From Chara braunii (Eukaryota; Streptophyta; Charophyceae; Charales; Characeae), in the NCBI GenBank assembly GCA_003427395.1, contig BFEA01000246.1, forward strand, positions 1,219,615 to 1,273,767: a stretch of DNA of 54,153 nucleotides, read 5' to 3'. Below the pieces are notes generated by a model. The model saw nothing but the letters and a program-made list of their open reading frames with translations, did no database searches and was not told where the DNA came from. The number at the start of each line of letters is the position of its first letter. Position 1 is the first letter of the stretch. A program made the translations under genes and the position numbers. Below, in pieces: positions 10,971-23,600 of the stretch.

Positions 10971-12530
10971 AGCGCGGGACCCTCTCGGCCGCGTCACGCA
11001 AGAGTTGGACCAACCTCGTCAGCGGCGCTAGTGAGTTGAGCGCATACGCCCGCAAAAGGGGAAGGGTGACCCGGGTCCAGGGTGCCGAATGGAAAGGGGA
11101 AGTAGGGGGGTTAGGAAAACTCTAACCGGGGTTTGAGTGGTTAGGGCAAGGTATTCGTGACCTAATCAAGAAAAGAGAATGGCAACCGTGGAGGGGGAGG
11201 GGAAGAGAAAAATAAATAAACAATGAAATTTTAAGAGAAAGTAATAATATTTACTTTTTTAGAATTTTCGATAGCATTTCCTTACCCCCCATGGATTCAA
11301 GAATGTGCCAAGAGAAGGAGAGGCCAAGATAAGCGCACAAAGGTTAAAAATATTGCAGATTATAAATTTCAGAAAATAAATAAAGAAATAATAAGTAAAT
11401 AAATAAATGAATGAGGAGGTGGAGAGTGAAGAGAGACTAAGTGTTGAAAAGGTCAAATCACCCTACGAGGACGTAGCATGTATAATTTTTTGAAAAAACT
11501 TGTCTCTTCTCATAACTACCCTGCCAAAATACACAAAAATTCTATTCATTTAACCATTAAACTGAATTTGTTACGCTTATTCCCAGGAATACAAAATCAT
11601 TTCGAAATTTTTGAACACCTTCGTGGGTTTCATGTGACTCTTGTCACTTCAGCTAAAACCCAAAATGAAACTTTCATTTTGTGGAGCAGGTTTTTACAGA
11701 AAGAAGTTTAGCCATATGTCAAATTAAGTCATTAGTCTTAAAAAACGTAGATTGCTCGTAGCTAAATATGAATTAAAACGCATGTAATATAAAGCTATTT
11801 GTCAAGATAGAGTTCAACCTAACCAAATACGTTATGAATATACTCTCAAATAAGCCAAATTGTCAAGAAATGATTACAAGACACGAGTGAGAAATCGATG
11901 TATTTTGACAGCACAATCTCGTTCCGTATATAAATTATTTTGTGTTTTTCGTATAGTTTTCCCTGAATTAGCATCCAAAGGTGTTTTATACGATATAAAT
12001 AAGTCTAGTTGGTAGTTGTTCATATATGCATCTGTTATTTATTTTAAATGAAAATGACAAAATGCTCATAAAGCCAAAAAGTCTGTGATTTTTTTCAACC
12101 AATGAGATTTGTAAATTTGAAGGGTACATGGATTTTTCGAAGGTCAAATCAAATATGATTTGATTCATCAGGAATAGGTGTAATTGCTCAAATAAAAACA
12201 GCTTCGCTGGTTGTTGACAAAAAAATATCATAATTAATTACGACTAGCGTCAATGTTTTTTTTGTGATCGCGCCTAACGGCGACTTTCTAGAAGCGGGAA
12301 TTCTTTGTCAAATTAAATAAAGTGAAGCTTATGTAAACCAAATATTTATGTTTATTAGAAATCGTAGGTGTTGGATATAAAGCTAGTACTAATCCACAGA
12401 GCTTCATACTTATCTTGAAATTAGGATTTAGTCATGATATGGAACTTCAAGCTTCGTCCTCGGTTCGTGTGTTTTGCTTAAAACCTACCCTAATTTGTTG
12501 TACTGAAATCGACCGATAAAAAAAATCGGC
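10971..12530. other. No gene seen; becomes AT-rich after 11.2 kb
   Basis: GC content drops sharply after about 11200. ORFs are short and biased only by composition. One copy of the hairpin repeat lies at 11274-11309. Confidence 0.4.
11274..11309. repeat. Hairpin repeat GTTACCCCCAYGGGGTC, copy 1
   Basis: CATTTCCTTACCCCCCATGG then ATTCAAGAATGTG is a diverged copy of the hairpins at 12532 and 12624. Confidence 0.45.
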
Positions 12531-12531
12531 A

Positions 12532-12566
12532 GCATTTCGTTACCCCCATGGGGTCGAAGTGTGTCG
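12532..12566. repeat. Hairpin repeat, copy 2
   Basis: GCATTTCGTTACCCCCATGG then GGTCGAAGTGTGTC can fold with ACCCC pairing to GGGGT and CATTTCG pairing to the downstream CGAAGTG arm, allowing one G-U pair. It follows an A-run. Confidence 0.6.
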
Positions 12567-12623
12567 GCAAGGATATGACTAAGTAAGATGGAGAGAGTGG
12601 GGAGAAAATAATTTTTTTTTGCA

Positions 12624-12660
12624 ACATTTTGTTACCCCCACGGGGTCAAAATGTGCGTCG
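12624..12660. repeat. Hairpin repeat, copy 3
   Basis: CATTTTGTTACCCCCACGG then GGTCAAAATGTGCGTCG gives the most perfect stem of the three: CATTTTG/CAAAATG and ACCCC/GGGGT with a short loop. It starts 92 bp after copy 2 and is preceded by a T-run. Confidence 0.65.
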
Positions 12661-12689
12661 AAAGCGGAAGTAACTACGTCCTATCAGAT

Positions 12690-13340
12690 TTAGAGATGCC
12701 GCAGAAAAAAAAATAAATTTTCAGAATAAATAAAAATAAAAAAAATAAATCATAAAATGAGAAAGGAAGTGAAGAGAAGAAGAACATTCAATTTTTTAAG
12801 AAATAGAAAATTTAAATCAAAAGAAAAACAAAAAGAAGAAAAACAGAAAAAAAATTCGAAGTTGGGGGGGGGGGGAAGGGGATGAAAAAGTGAAGAAGGA
12901 AGAGAAAAATAAGTGAGAAAGAGAAAAGGATGGAAGTGGAAGGTGAAGGGATGATGGGATTGTAGTTGGGGGAGAGGAGGGTGAGAGAATGGGAGAGAAA
13001 AGGATGGGAAAGGTGGAGAGGGATCAAAAAGCAAAGAGAAAAGAGGAGGAAAGGAAATAACATAAATGAAGAAAATAGAGTAAAATAGTGGGTGGTGGGA
13101 GAAAAGGTGGTGTGGGGAAGGTGAAAAGAGGAGGGGAAAGAGACAGTGGAAGGTGGGGGGAAAAGACGGGGTTGAGGAGTGAAATTAGAAGGAGAGAAGG
13201 AGAAAGTTTAGAAAGGTGGGGAGAGGGCTATGAGTAGTGAGAGTGATTAGAGGGAAATGAGTGAGGTAGAAGAGGAAGAAGTAAAGGAGGTGAGTAAAAG
13301 GATAGAGAAAAAGTAGAGAAAGTGGATTAGTAGAGAGAGG
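12690..13340 (+). repeat. Purine-strand low-complexity block
   Basis: About 650 bp in which the + strand is mostly A and G (AAATAAAAATAAA, then GGAAG, GAGAAAGAG, GTGGAAGGTG motifs). It includes an 11-base G-run at about 12864. It is not coding; the Phe/Ser/Pro-rich antisense ORFs are composition artefacts. Confidence 0.75.
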
Positions 13341-13699
13341 GAAGAAGGAGGTGATATCTGGCCCTTGGTGTCTCCAAGGGCACAAGGTATACCAAGACCA
13401 AGAGGGTCTTGGCCTTCACTGCAGCAAGCCAGCTGGAGGAGAGAGGGGGTTAAGATTTTGATGAGCCCCTAGCAGCAGTACTGCAGATCCAGGGTATGCT
13501 GTGTGAGCAGACTCTCACCAGTGTAGAGCATCCCCCTGATCAGGAGGGTCTTCAGCTACACAGCAAGCTGCCACGTGGCACTGCAGATGGCCACATGCGC
13601 AGGCAGTAGCAGCCCTGGGGGGGGGGAGCGGGGGGGGTAAATAGTTGGCAGAATACTTCTTCAACAGCAGCGTGCCGCAATACAAAGCCATACAAACAT

Positions 13700-13774
13700 T
13701 GTGGCCAGCGTGTTATGGTAACATCTACACACGCGCATGGCCAACAGCTGCCCAGGTTCAAACCCTGGCAGCAT
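13700..13774 (+). ncRNA. tRNA-like sequence or SINE head
   Basis: A-box-like TGGCCAGCGTGTTATGG begins near 13702. A good T-arm follows: stem CCAGG / CCTGG enclosing the 7-nt loop TTCAAAC (B-box GGTTCAAACCC near 13755). The A-B spacing fits a tRNA. The acceptor arms do not pair convincingly, so this is probably a tRNA-derived retroelement head. Confidence 0.45.
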
Positions 13775-14639
13775 CATGCATCCCGGATCTTGATGATAAA
13801 TAATCCAAGAGTGGGGCGGGGCAGCGGGGCCCGTGGCGCGTGCGTGTGCGTATGCGGCGACCTTGGCCTTGCTATTTGCGCACACGCGTCGTGGCTCTGT
13901 CTCTCTTTTCTCGCCATGTGTCACTTCTTTCCGGCTGCGTTTTTCGTCACGTTTTTCCCCTGTTTTCCGCTGGAAACGATCGAAAAACAACCAAAAAAAC
14001 CCTGTGTCGGTTTTTGCTGTGTTCCCTGCTATGTGGTGTGGTGGGTGGGAGCGGGGAACGTTCCCGCTCTGATACCAGTGTGACGGACCCACGAGGTGAG
14101 GTGCTCCGCCTGGGAAACAGATGGAGATGGAGGATGAGGGTGGAGCAAGATGGCACAACGCAACTCCCACGTGGAGTCCAACGCACGTACTCCAAAATGT
14201 ACTAATGTAGAATGATCCGAAATACAGACTTTGGCTGAGGTATACCCCAGCGGACTAACTGGTCTGGATTGGACTGGACTGGCTGGTACCGACAGAGGTA
14301 CCGACCTGGACTGGACTACCCCGAATACAATACAGGCCTGTGAGAACAGGCCAAGGGGCTGGTCTCACAGGCCAACCAGAGGTCGGCTACAATCCATCAC
14401 AATATATCTTCCTCTTCCTGAGTCGTAATAATTTGGATGAGGTATAGTCAAATTAGGTCGGGTTGTACCCGGGAGGTCTGGTGATACAGATTTAAAAGGT
14501 TATATTGGCCCACGGTGCACAATTTGTTTTTGAAACGGTTTGGGATTTTTTTGGAAAAAAAATTACAACTGTTGGGCAACTTTGTGCGATTGTGGGACCC
14601 AATGGGGAGGTTGGAACTTTGTTTGGGTTACCTATAGAA
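13775..14639. other. No gene seen
   Basis: It holds a short GGACT/GGTACCGAC repetitive stretch at 14250-14330 and two overlapping ORFs at 13661-14205 that are antisense to each other and unrecognised. Confidence 0.35.
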
Positions 14640-14741
14640 TCAAGTGCTCTAAGCAACTTTGGAATCAGACAATAATTATTTTTTACTTGAATCAAATTGC
14701 TCTTCGTAACTTTGGGATCAAACAATAATTATTTTTTACTT
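14640..14741. repeat. 51-bp tandem duplication
   Basis: Two adjacent copies share CAATAATTATTTTTTACTT, preceded by AACTTTGGAATCAGA or AACTTTGGGATCAAA. Confidence 0.8.
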
Positions 14742-15129
14742 TATTGAGATACTTGGCTTTCTTGTGTAAGTCAGTGTAAACTTCACTGAAGGTCAGCGGT
14801 TGACTCAGACTTCCTTTCACACCTGTGTACACCCACGCTTCGCTTGACCCTGTTTCTTGTTTAATGTTCAAAAGAGAAAAAATTAATGCAAAGGTTTTGT
14901 ATGTCATACATGCGAAAGATGGGGGTCTGACGTGGGTATGGGACGTATTGGTTTTTCCATTACTTTATTTTACTATCTGATTGTGCATGTGTCTGGCACA
15001 AATAAATTATGGGTTGAGAGTAATAGGTTAGACGTTATATACGAGAAAGGTCGTCACTCAAGTCGACCTGAACCGTAAGTCAGTCCGGGAGATCAGCCCC
15101 CCAATGCCCGACGAAAATATGGGTCAGTC

Positions 15130-15640
15130 TTAGGCGTTGTACCGCACGTATGCCTGTGCTACAGTGATTGAGCAAACACCCTCGACTGACTTAGCTCTGT
15201 GATTGCAGGTAAGAGCCTTCCTACGTGAGTCAGTAGCTCAGCAGGGATACACTTACCTAAGGGTGGTGACAACCCCTCAGGTAGCGGTACGATGTACCTC
15301 GCGGAGCTCTGTCTTGTCGTAGGGAGTCGTGAAAGATATAGCTGACGCGCGCGGTGGTATCTCCGCTGACTAAACGCAATACCTTACTCCTGCGTGACAC
15401 GACCGTGAGGTCCAACACTTACCACAGGGTGTGGGACCGCAATGCCCAATAATGCCCTTAAGGATAATGACAACTTCATGGGGAGGTAAGTTATGTCTTG
15501 CAGACCTCTGTCCTATCATATGGGTTCGTGAGAAGTATAGCTTACTCACTCAGTCGAAGCGAGGCTACTTCTTCGTTTGATTTTATTGCCTAACGTTTTG
15601 CTCTTATGTTATGAGGTCGTGAGGGTCCTCGAGTTACCTT
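15130..15640. repeat. Diverged tandem repeat, roughly 200-bp unit
   Basis: Blocks such as CTCTGTCTTGTCGTAGGGAG with GTGAAAGATATAGCTGAC recur about 200 bp later as CTCTGTCCTATCATATGGGT with GTGAGAAGTATAGCTTAC. Each is followed by a GTGAGGGTCC-like block. No function is recognised. Confidence 0.4.
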
Positions 15641-15859
15641 GCCTTCAGTGCTCATGGACTAATATGTTCAACAACGTCATTTTCGACTGCATCGACACTC
15701 ATATGCTAAGTGCAATGGAGGACCCTTCCCACCGTGTTATGCAGCAATTTGTTTCGGGGACACAAAAGAATGAGGGAGCTTTGCTACGCCGATGGAGTAT
15801 GTCAACTATAGTCCTCACAAACTTTTACGACTATACAAGGTCGTGCGAGGTATAATTTA

Positions 15860-15990
15860 CCTCCACCCAAGGGAGTTGCCTTCATCCTTAGGTAGGTGAG
15901 TTGCCACCATCACTTGTTGGGCGAGCTGCCATCATCTTTTTATTGGTGAGTTGCCACCATCCCTCGTTGGGCCTATCCATGTTGATGTAT
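15860..15990. repeat. Short tandem repeat GAGTTGCCACCATC
   Basis: Four related copies of GAGTTGCCACCATC, two of them followed by a GTTGGGC spacer. Confidence 0.65.
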
Positions 15991-16099
15991 AGATATACGT
16001 GTACTGGATTTATACATCGTGTGAAAGGTGGATCAACCGAGGTAGTTTTTCGCCAGCTACATCATCGGGGATACACATTGTTGAACGTCTGAATTAGAA

Positions 16100-19000
16100 C
16101 CGTGCACGAATCGTCGCTTGGGCATAAATGGTTAACAACGACCGCCACTTTCAGCTCCTGACTAATAAATCCAAAATGAAAATTCGGGTTTAATGGTTAA
16201 ATTTTCTATTTTTGTTTTTGTTTTGGTTAAGGTTGTTATGTGTTAAATTGGTATCATTTGGGTATTTGGAATGTCCTCTGATGATATTTCTGAAGTTTCT
16301 CAATATTTTTTTAATTAAAATGTTGACAAAATTTCATGAAATTACATTTTTGCCTTGTTGTTTTAATTTTTTTTTTTTTTTTTTCATTTTTTTTTTTTAG
16401 TAGTTGGTATGATATCTACTCTATGAATTTGTGACAATTTTGATTAAGATGACCTTTTTATTTTGATATAAATAACATGAGAAATTATATGAAAATTGAG
16501 ATATTTGTTAGTCACTTCTCCGCTTAGGCGTTATAAGTGACCACGGTGCTAAAATCCACAAATATACATACGATTGTCATATACATTTTAGTGTGAAAAC
16601 TCGAGTCTACTTGACAAAACTTTAAGTGAACTACACTTCGATAAGGCATTGCATCCTTCGTAACGATACTGTCTTTAACATCTTCGTTACTTAGCTATGC
16701 TAAAAACAATATTGTAAACTGTTCATTTTGACATAAGTTGTAGTTTTGCTTAAATTACCAACTATCTTATCTAAAATAAACTTCAGTTAAATTTGATTAC
16801 ATGTGTAACCTCATATTATAAAAAAAATATAAAAATATTACTTCAATAGTAATAATTTTCAAACTTATTCTCATAATCAGTAGAGAAGTCACCCATGTGA
16901 TAATATATGAGAATGAGGATCAGTCAAACTTATTCTTTAAACTTATTCTCTCAAGTACTTGACTAAGAACTTACTTAGCTAAAATTTGTTCGATCGTTCA
17001 GTTCATGAACAATATGAAGTTCTGATATGAAATTAATCACAAAATTTAGATGAAGTGGGATTATGTGAGTTGTCTTTCCCTTAAAAAACCTCACAGATAG
17101 TAAAAATGATAAAAAAATACTTGAAATTATTAAAACCTCTAAAATATTAAAGAAGTTTCTCTAATATTATCGATAAAATTTTCGACGTGTATAGCAACTA
17201 CAAGGGTCAAATAGTTTAAGTTTTCATTATCACACCTTACCCTTATACCTCGATAAACTATACACCCCTCAATGAATGTCATATTCAACCACCAAATAAC
17301 AACATCAGACGAATGTCACGAGGACGACCTTAACTGCAACAACAACTCATATTATTGTGATTGTCAGCCCGCGACAGTGACTTGTCGCACTAAACACCCA
17401 ACTTCGAGCAAAATTCATGATTGTGGTAACCACCTTACAGGAATAACAGCAATTTATACTTGAAGTGACAACGATGACCAATTGGAAACTTATGGCCGCA
17501 ATACTAGTATCTTAGCAGACTATAGTAAGAGAGTCTCCAACAAAACATAAGTTTAAGTACCACAGTGATATTGTTTACGGTAATGACATTCTTTGAATCA
17601 AACATAGCATTATGATCAAAACAAACTGTCACAACAGCAGTACGTAAAACAATGAGATATTGACATCTTTTTACTAAAATATTGTAAATGAAGCATTTGA
17701 AACAACAATAATAATAAACAATAAAATAACAATATTATTAACAATTACATAATAATTGTCGATAACTTCTCAATTCGCCTTCAATGTTGCTCACGTTGAA
17801 ATGTCTTTCAAATATGTTAAATTCGTTGATTGAAATATTTTAATTTGCTCAAGATACTTCAAACATTATCTAATTGCATCCACGTTTCTTGACACTGTTT
17901 CAGAGCTCTAAACAAATGTTGTTTTAATATGTTGTAATAAATGTATGTAACTACAAGATCTAGTATAAATAGTAAGCACATAAAAAAAAAACAATGAACT
18001 ACTCACACTAACGACGACATAAGCCCTATATTGTATCAACAATCCGCAGTGGTAAGTAGATATATTTAATTATAGCACACGAAAGCATACATAGTAGGAG
18101 TAACATCTCAATATATAGAAAATAGTGGTGATACGCAACAATCGTTTACTAATCCGTTGTATCATTAGCAATGTTATAATAATTGTCGTTACTTGGTCAT
18201 TTCGTTTTCAATGGTGCTCATGTCAAAATGCCTTCAAAAATGTCCAAATCATTTATCGAACATTGTTAATTTACTCAACATACTTCCAACATTATTTAAT
18301 TGCATTAATGTTCCTTGACACTGTTTCATACCGCTAAACAACTGTACCGTTAATACGTTGATATAAATGTCCGTAACTACAAGAATTAGTGTAAATAGTA
18401 TGAACTATAAAAAATAACAATCAATAACAATCAACAAACCACACTAACGACAACATGTGCACTATATTGCATCAACAATCTGCAATGGTAAATTAATATA
18501 TATGATTATAACATATCAAAGCATATATAGTAAGAGTAACATCTCAATGGACAGACAATAGTAGTAGTAAGCAGCAATCGTACATTGATCCGTGGGTAAC
18601 AACTAATTGAAAAATGATAATAATAACTTTAAGTTGTTCGCAAAATCATGGTCACGACATTCACAATCAACGTGCTGTAATAATAATCAATTATAATTAT
18701 TTTTTAATAAATATAGTTTTTCGAAAAGATAAGTACTGTAAGTCTTATTTATTTTTAGTTATAAGTACACGTTACAAAAAAAAATGCATAATCTTACTCA
18801 AGTATAAGCTCGACTGATTTGCTTCTTCATACTTAGAATCTCGTTGATATTACCCTGTTTTTTTTTTTTTTTTTAGTTCCCAATGTGTCTTCCTGACATT
18901 TCAACAAAATTATGTAGGTGGTAAAAAATATATTCCTTAGTCGACCTTACTTATTGGTTCATAGTCATATAAGTGGCTAAAAACCATGAATTATTTGACT

Positions 19001-19220
19001 CGATAAAAACATAAACTGCCTATTTGTTTTTTTTTTTTTGCTCTACTATTTTCTTAATCTAAATAAATTGTACGTACATTCCATTCAACTTACCTATGAA
19101 AAACAAATTATCATAAATCGCTAATGATTTTTTAATATAATGTACAGTCAAATATTACGCGCTTACATTGTTTTTATATTTTTACAAATTTTATTTATAA
19201 ATTAAAAAAAAAAAAAAACA
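16100..19220. other. AT-rich block without genes
   Basis: About 3 kb of clearly AT-dominated sequence with no coding signal, bounded on the right by an A-run (19203-19218) next to the GC-rich transposon end. It contains the duplication at 17735-18595 and several homopolymer T-runs (about 16367-16384 and 18859-18874). Confidence 0.6.
17735..18595 (+). repeat. Diverged direct duplication, about 430 bp per copy
   Basis: Copy 1 (about 17735-18165) and copy 2 (about 18165-18595) share AATAATTGTCG (17751 and 18178), TTGACACTGTTTCA, CACACTAACGAC (18004 and 18440), ATCAACAATC, AGAGTAACATCTCAAT and ATTGATCCG-type ends. Marker offsets are 427-436 bp. Divergence is substantial, so the event is old. Confidence 0.8.
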
Positions 19221-19237
19221 ATGTGGATAACATTGCA

Positions 19238-20640
19238 CTACAAACCTAGGTCGGGCGGACCCCGACCGGTTGGGCATGGGAGGGTCCGCCTCGCTGAACC
19301 GGGCGACGCAAAAGCATAGCAAGGAATTTTTATATATATTTTTTGAAGGTGGGGTTGTGCTGCGCTACCCTGAAGGACCCCAAATCTGCAATAAAAAAAA
19401 TGAACTTGGGAGGTCGGGCGGGTGGCGTGGTGGGGGGATGCTGGGGGAGGGATGTCAGNNNNNNNNNNNNNNNNNNNNNNNNNNNNNNNNNNNNNNNNNN
19501 NNNNNNNNNNNNNNNNNNNNNNNNNNNNNNNNNNNNNNNNNNNNNNNNNNNNNNNNNNNNNNNNNNNNNNNNNNNNNNNNNNNNNNNNNNNNNNNNNNNN
19601 NNNNNNNNNNNNNNNNNNNNNNNNNNNNNNNNNNNNNNNNNNNNNNNNNNNNNNNNNNNNNNNNNNNNNNNNNNNNNNNNNNNNNNNNNNNNNNNNNNNN
19701 NNNNNNNNNNNNNNNNNNNNNNNNNNNNNNNNNNNNNNNNNNNNNNNNNNNNNNNNNNNNNNNNNNNNNNNNNNNNNNNNNNNNNNNNNNNNNNNNNNNN
19801 NNNNNNNNNNNNNNNNNNNNNNNNNNNNNNNNNNNNNNNNNNNNNNNNNNNNNNNNNNNNNNNNNNNNNNNNNNNNNNNNNNNNNNNNNNNNNNNNNNNN
19901 NNNNNNNNNNNNNNNNNNNNNNNNNNNNNNNNNNNNNNNNNNNNNNNNNNNNNNNNNNNNNNNNNNNNNNNNNNNNNNNNNNNNNNNNNNNNNNNNNNNN
20001 NNNNNNNNNNNNNNNNNNNNNNNNNNNNNNNNNNNNNNNNNNNNNNNNNNNNNNNNNNNNNNNNNNNNNNNNNNNNNNNNNNNNNNNNNNNNNNNNNNNN
20101 NNNNNNNNNNNNNNNNNNNNNNNNNNNNNNNNNNNNNNNNNNNNNNNNNNNNNNNNNNNNNNNNNNNNNNNNNNNNNNNNNNNNNNNNNNNNNNNNNNNN
20201 NNNNNNNNNNNNNNNNNCACACACACACATGGCGACCTCATTCGCGATCGGAGTGGCTTCCCTCGAATTCAGATGATCGTCTATTGCAGTTATCTGAATC
20301 GGGGTCATCCTCCACAACCTCGGCGCAAGCCTTGAGGAGGCGAATCTTTTTTTTTTTTTGGCATCGGGTTCAGCGGTCTTTGGCTTGTGGGGCCTGCCAC
20401 GAGCACGTTTAGGCTTCGCAGTAGCATCCTTCACCGGTTCCTTTCTTTTCCTCCCCACCCTGCTCACCCACAGGTTATCATGTTGGACAACCTCATTGCT
20501 GGGAGGGAAGTCGGGTGTGTTCTCGATAGACTGTGCTGACACAACCGGTCGTTACCTATGTGTGTACATAGTCTTCACTGCAGGCTGGTGCTCCTCTTCG
20601 TCGTCCTCCTCATCCACATTGTGCTGCATATACTATTGAT
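19238..20640 (-). pseudogene. hAT element 3' part: AT-hook tail, interrupted by an assembly gap
   Basis: On the - strand the frame from 20542 reads through a basic stretch KRKEPVKDATAKPKRARGRP, with an AT-hook core RARGRPHKPK and a basic KKKKRF run. It then enters the N gap at 20217. It is in the same frame as the acidic tail upstream (20643-21256) but is separated from it by in-frame stops (two TAG and one TAA between about 20705 and 20555). Beyond the gap, 19238-19458 is GC-rich and non-coding. I read this as the C-terminal extension and 3' flank of the hAT transposon at 20643-23929. The boundary and any terminal inverted repeat could not be fixed. Confidence 0.45.
19459..20217. other. Assembly gap (759 N)
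   Basis: Run of N. All long ORFs spanning it are artefacts. It is bordered on the right by a (CA)n remnant, so a microsatellite may have caused the gap. Confidence 0.99.
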
Positions 20641-20642
20641 CC

Positions 20643-23600
20643 ATGCCCGCCCCGTTTTCTTGTTGTTCCATGGCCTCCTCCTCTCCTAGACTCTTCATCC
20701 CCTACTCGTCCTCTTCATGCTCCACCTCCTCGTCCTCTTTTTCGTGCTCCATCTCCTCATCTTGTTGTTGCTCCATATCGTCCTTGTCTTCTTGTTGGTC
20801 CTTCTCTTCCGCCTCTTTGTGGTGCTCCACCTCTTGCAAGTCTGCCTCCTCCGCCTCTTTTGGTTGCACCCTGTCGTCCCCCTCTTCTTGGAGTGCGACT
20901 TCTTCCACCTTTAAAACCGCTTCACTTTGCTATTGCTCCCCCTCTTCTCGCTCTTGCACAACGTCCAATGGCTGACGTGTCTCCGGTTCCTTCTCCCCAA
21001 CCTTCTTCTTGCATCTCTCAATCTCTCTTTGGGTTGGGATTGCTGCATACCGGGCATCCTCTTCCATGATCCATTTTTGGATGACATCTCTATCGAGATC
21101 TGCTAATACCTTTGCATGGTCGGCCTCCGCCTCATCTTCATCAACCGGAGCACTTTGCAACAACAACTCGATATCCGTGTCCACGTGATGGAACTCAACG
21201 TCAAACTGAGGATGGTATTGGGAGAAACTTTCCCATCTGACCTGTGTAAAGACCACGGACTGCTTCTCTCTCCGGACCCTGCAGCTTCTCGCCTACCTAC
21301 ATAAGTACTGCCCAAAACTGATGGCTGAGCTCGCAACTCAAAATCGGAATCACGTTCCTCCTCCTCCTCCGCGCTGCTCGTCTCATCCGACAATCCACAC
21401 TTCCCCTTCCACAGCTCATCATCCAAGTCACTGTCATCGGTGCACTCGTCCTCTTCGTCCTCGAGCTTCTTCAGAATCCTTTGCTTCGGTATCTTTACGA
21501 AGCTACTTTGCCGTACCATCTCCTCATCCGCCTTCTCAGCTTCGTCCCCGAGGCCCTTCAAGATAGATCCATCGTTCTCGTCTGGCTCCGGAATAGCCTC
21601 GAAGAATGAACTCCACAGATCAACATAGCCCTCGTCGTTTGCACCGATGTTTTTGGCAACATGCAGCAGTTGCATGTTCCAATGGATGTACACAAACTTC
21701 TCCAATGTTTCGGGCTTCAAGTTGTTCCTCCTTTTGGAATGCACGAAGTCCATGGATGGCCAATTCCTCTAAGCCGGGGTTGCGGTACTCCACATGCCCA
21801 TCACTTTGATGGCAATGGCCTGCAGGGGACATCGCCACCATAAGTCGCCCACCACTCTGACGGTGTGAGTTTCTCGCAATCAGCCTTCGCATTGGGCTCC
21901 CACATCTTCTTGTCCTTTCTCTTGGGCCCGTTCGGCGTAGGCGATGTGTGAAACTCATGCAGGTCATCCAAAACCTCAAGGTAGTCTGACCCTTTTCGAG
22001 CACCTCCAACCTGTCTCTGCAGGTAACGCATCCCATTTTGTACAATTACACCATCCCGACCACAAGGCCACCATGGATTTATCCTGCGCGGGTCTAGAAG
22101 AAACGTCAGTGCATGAACTGACTTCTGCATCATCTTCACACGATCTATGGCTTTGTTCATAACGCTCGCTCGCTGCTCCTCAGTGAGAACCACGTGAGCC
22201 AGTTTCCTTTCAATTAGGTCGTCCTATTCGACAAGGTTTGTTGGCGATGCTTCATCCCGATCCATCCTCCTCAGAAGGCTGTACAACGGTTCCATCACAT
22301 CGACCACCTTCTTCAACTCTGTCCACCAGCCGTCTCTCCTCAAGGTGAAGTACACCATGTCCGCTTTCGACTTCAACTTTGCAGTGGACCAACGCATCTC
22401 CATCCACCGTGCTGCATTTTTTCGATTCATTATATCCGACAACATTGCCCTCCTATTATGAAGCCTCTTCAACATCATGTACACTGAACCAAATCGAACT
22501 TCCGTGGGACGAAGCAATATCAGGGAATCGTCAATGGACATCATCAGGCTATTCGTGAAGTGGTGGTTTCAGATGAACTTCACAATCGTGTGGCCTCTCT
22601 TAATAGTGTTCTTCACCCAGTCTAACTTGCTGATGTCTCGCAGGAAAAGGCTGCAACAATGCACAACGCATGAAATCCTTGGAATGCCTTTGTCAGTCCA
22701 GCGCTCCAGAATCTGTGAATGAGCAACCTTCTTGTTCACCTCGGCATTGTCAGTGCATATCGCGTTGATGCGATGCACCCCTATCCCCCTCATGATCTGC
22801 TCCCATAACTTTCCCAACGCCTGCGCTGTTTTCTTCCTTGCGGTCATTGAAACTCTGACCACCAGAACTGCATTTTTCTCCCCCGCTGCCAAAAAGTTTA
22901 TGACAGGGCGCTCTCGACGGTCGGATGACCCGTCCATGATGAATGTACAACCATATTCTTCCCAATAGACTGTCATAGGATGCACTTGTTTTTAAATACG
23001 CAAGTAGATGAAGTCAAGCATCACAGTTCTCATATGCTTGTACGAGGGCAGTTTGACCTTTGGTCGTGCATTCGCCACTTCCAAGTAAACTTCGTGAAGA
23101 TTTTGCGTCGTATCAAAATTCATGAAGTTGAACGCAATACCAGCACAGAACATCGCCTCCACCCACGCAATATCCAACTTCTTTTATGCAGCGTTGTCCA
23201 CTCATCTCTTGATTGATGTTTGCTGTAATGATGTCGCCCTCGTGTTTGACCCTAAACCTTCCGCAAAACCCTTATCTGCAGTGGCGACCGACTCTGTTCG
23301 CGAAGCTGTTTTTTTTAGTGTCATTCTCGCAGTAGTTGGTGGTTGTGGCTCCTCGTACCCGTAAACGAGCGGCTCCACCTCCTGAGTCTCCGTAGCAGTC
23401 GCTCCCCTTCCGGAATGTCATGCAACTGCCTATAGTTCCTTAGGAGGTACCTCATTTTTTTGTCGGTCGACAACACCTTCGCACCGGCGACCACGAGCTT
23501 GTGTACTATCTCCCCTGCTCTCAAGGGACATGACTTCAACAACTTCAAAAAATGTTTCATCGCCCTTGTGCTCATGCCCCTCCAAATTTGCGTGCATAGC

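Noticed and set aside
19238-20542. Long ORFs (257-434 codons) on both strands over 19.2-20.5 kb
   Set aside because: They exist only because N codons contain no stops; real sequence covers just the ends.
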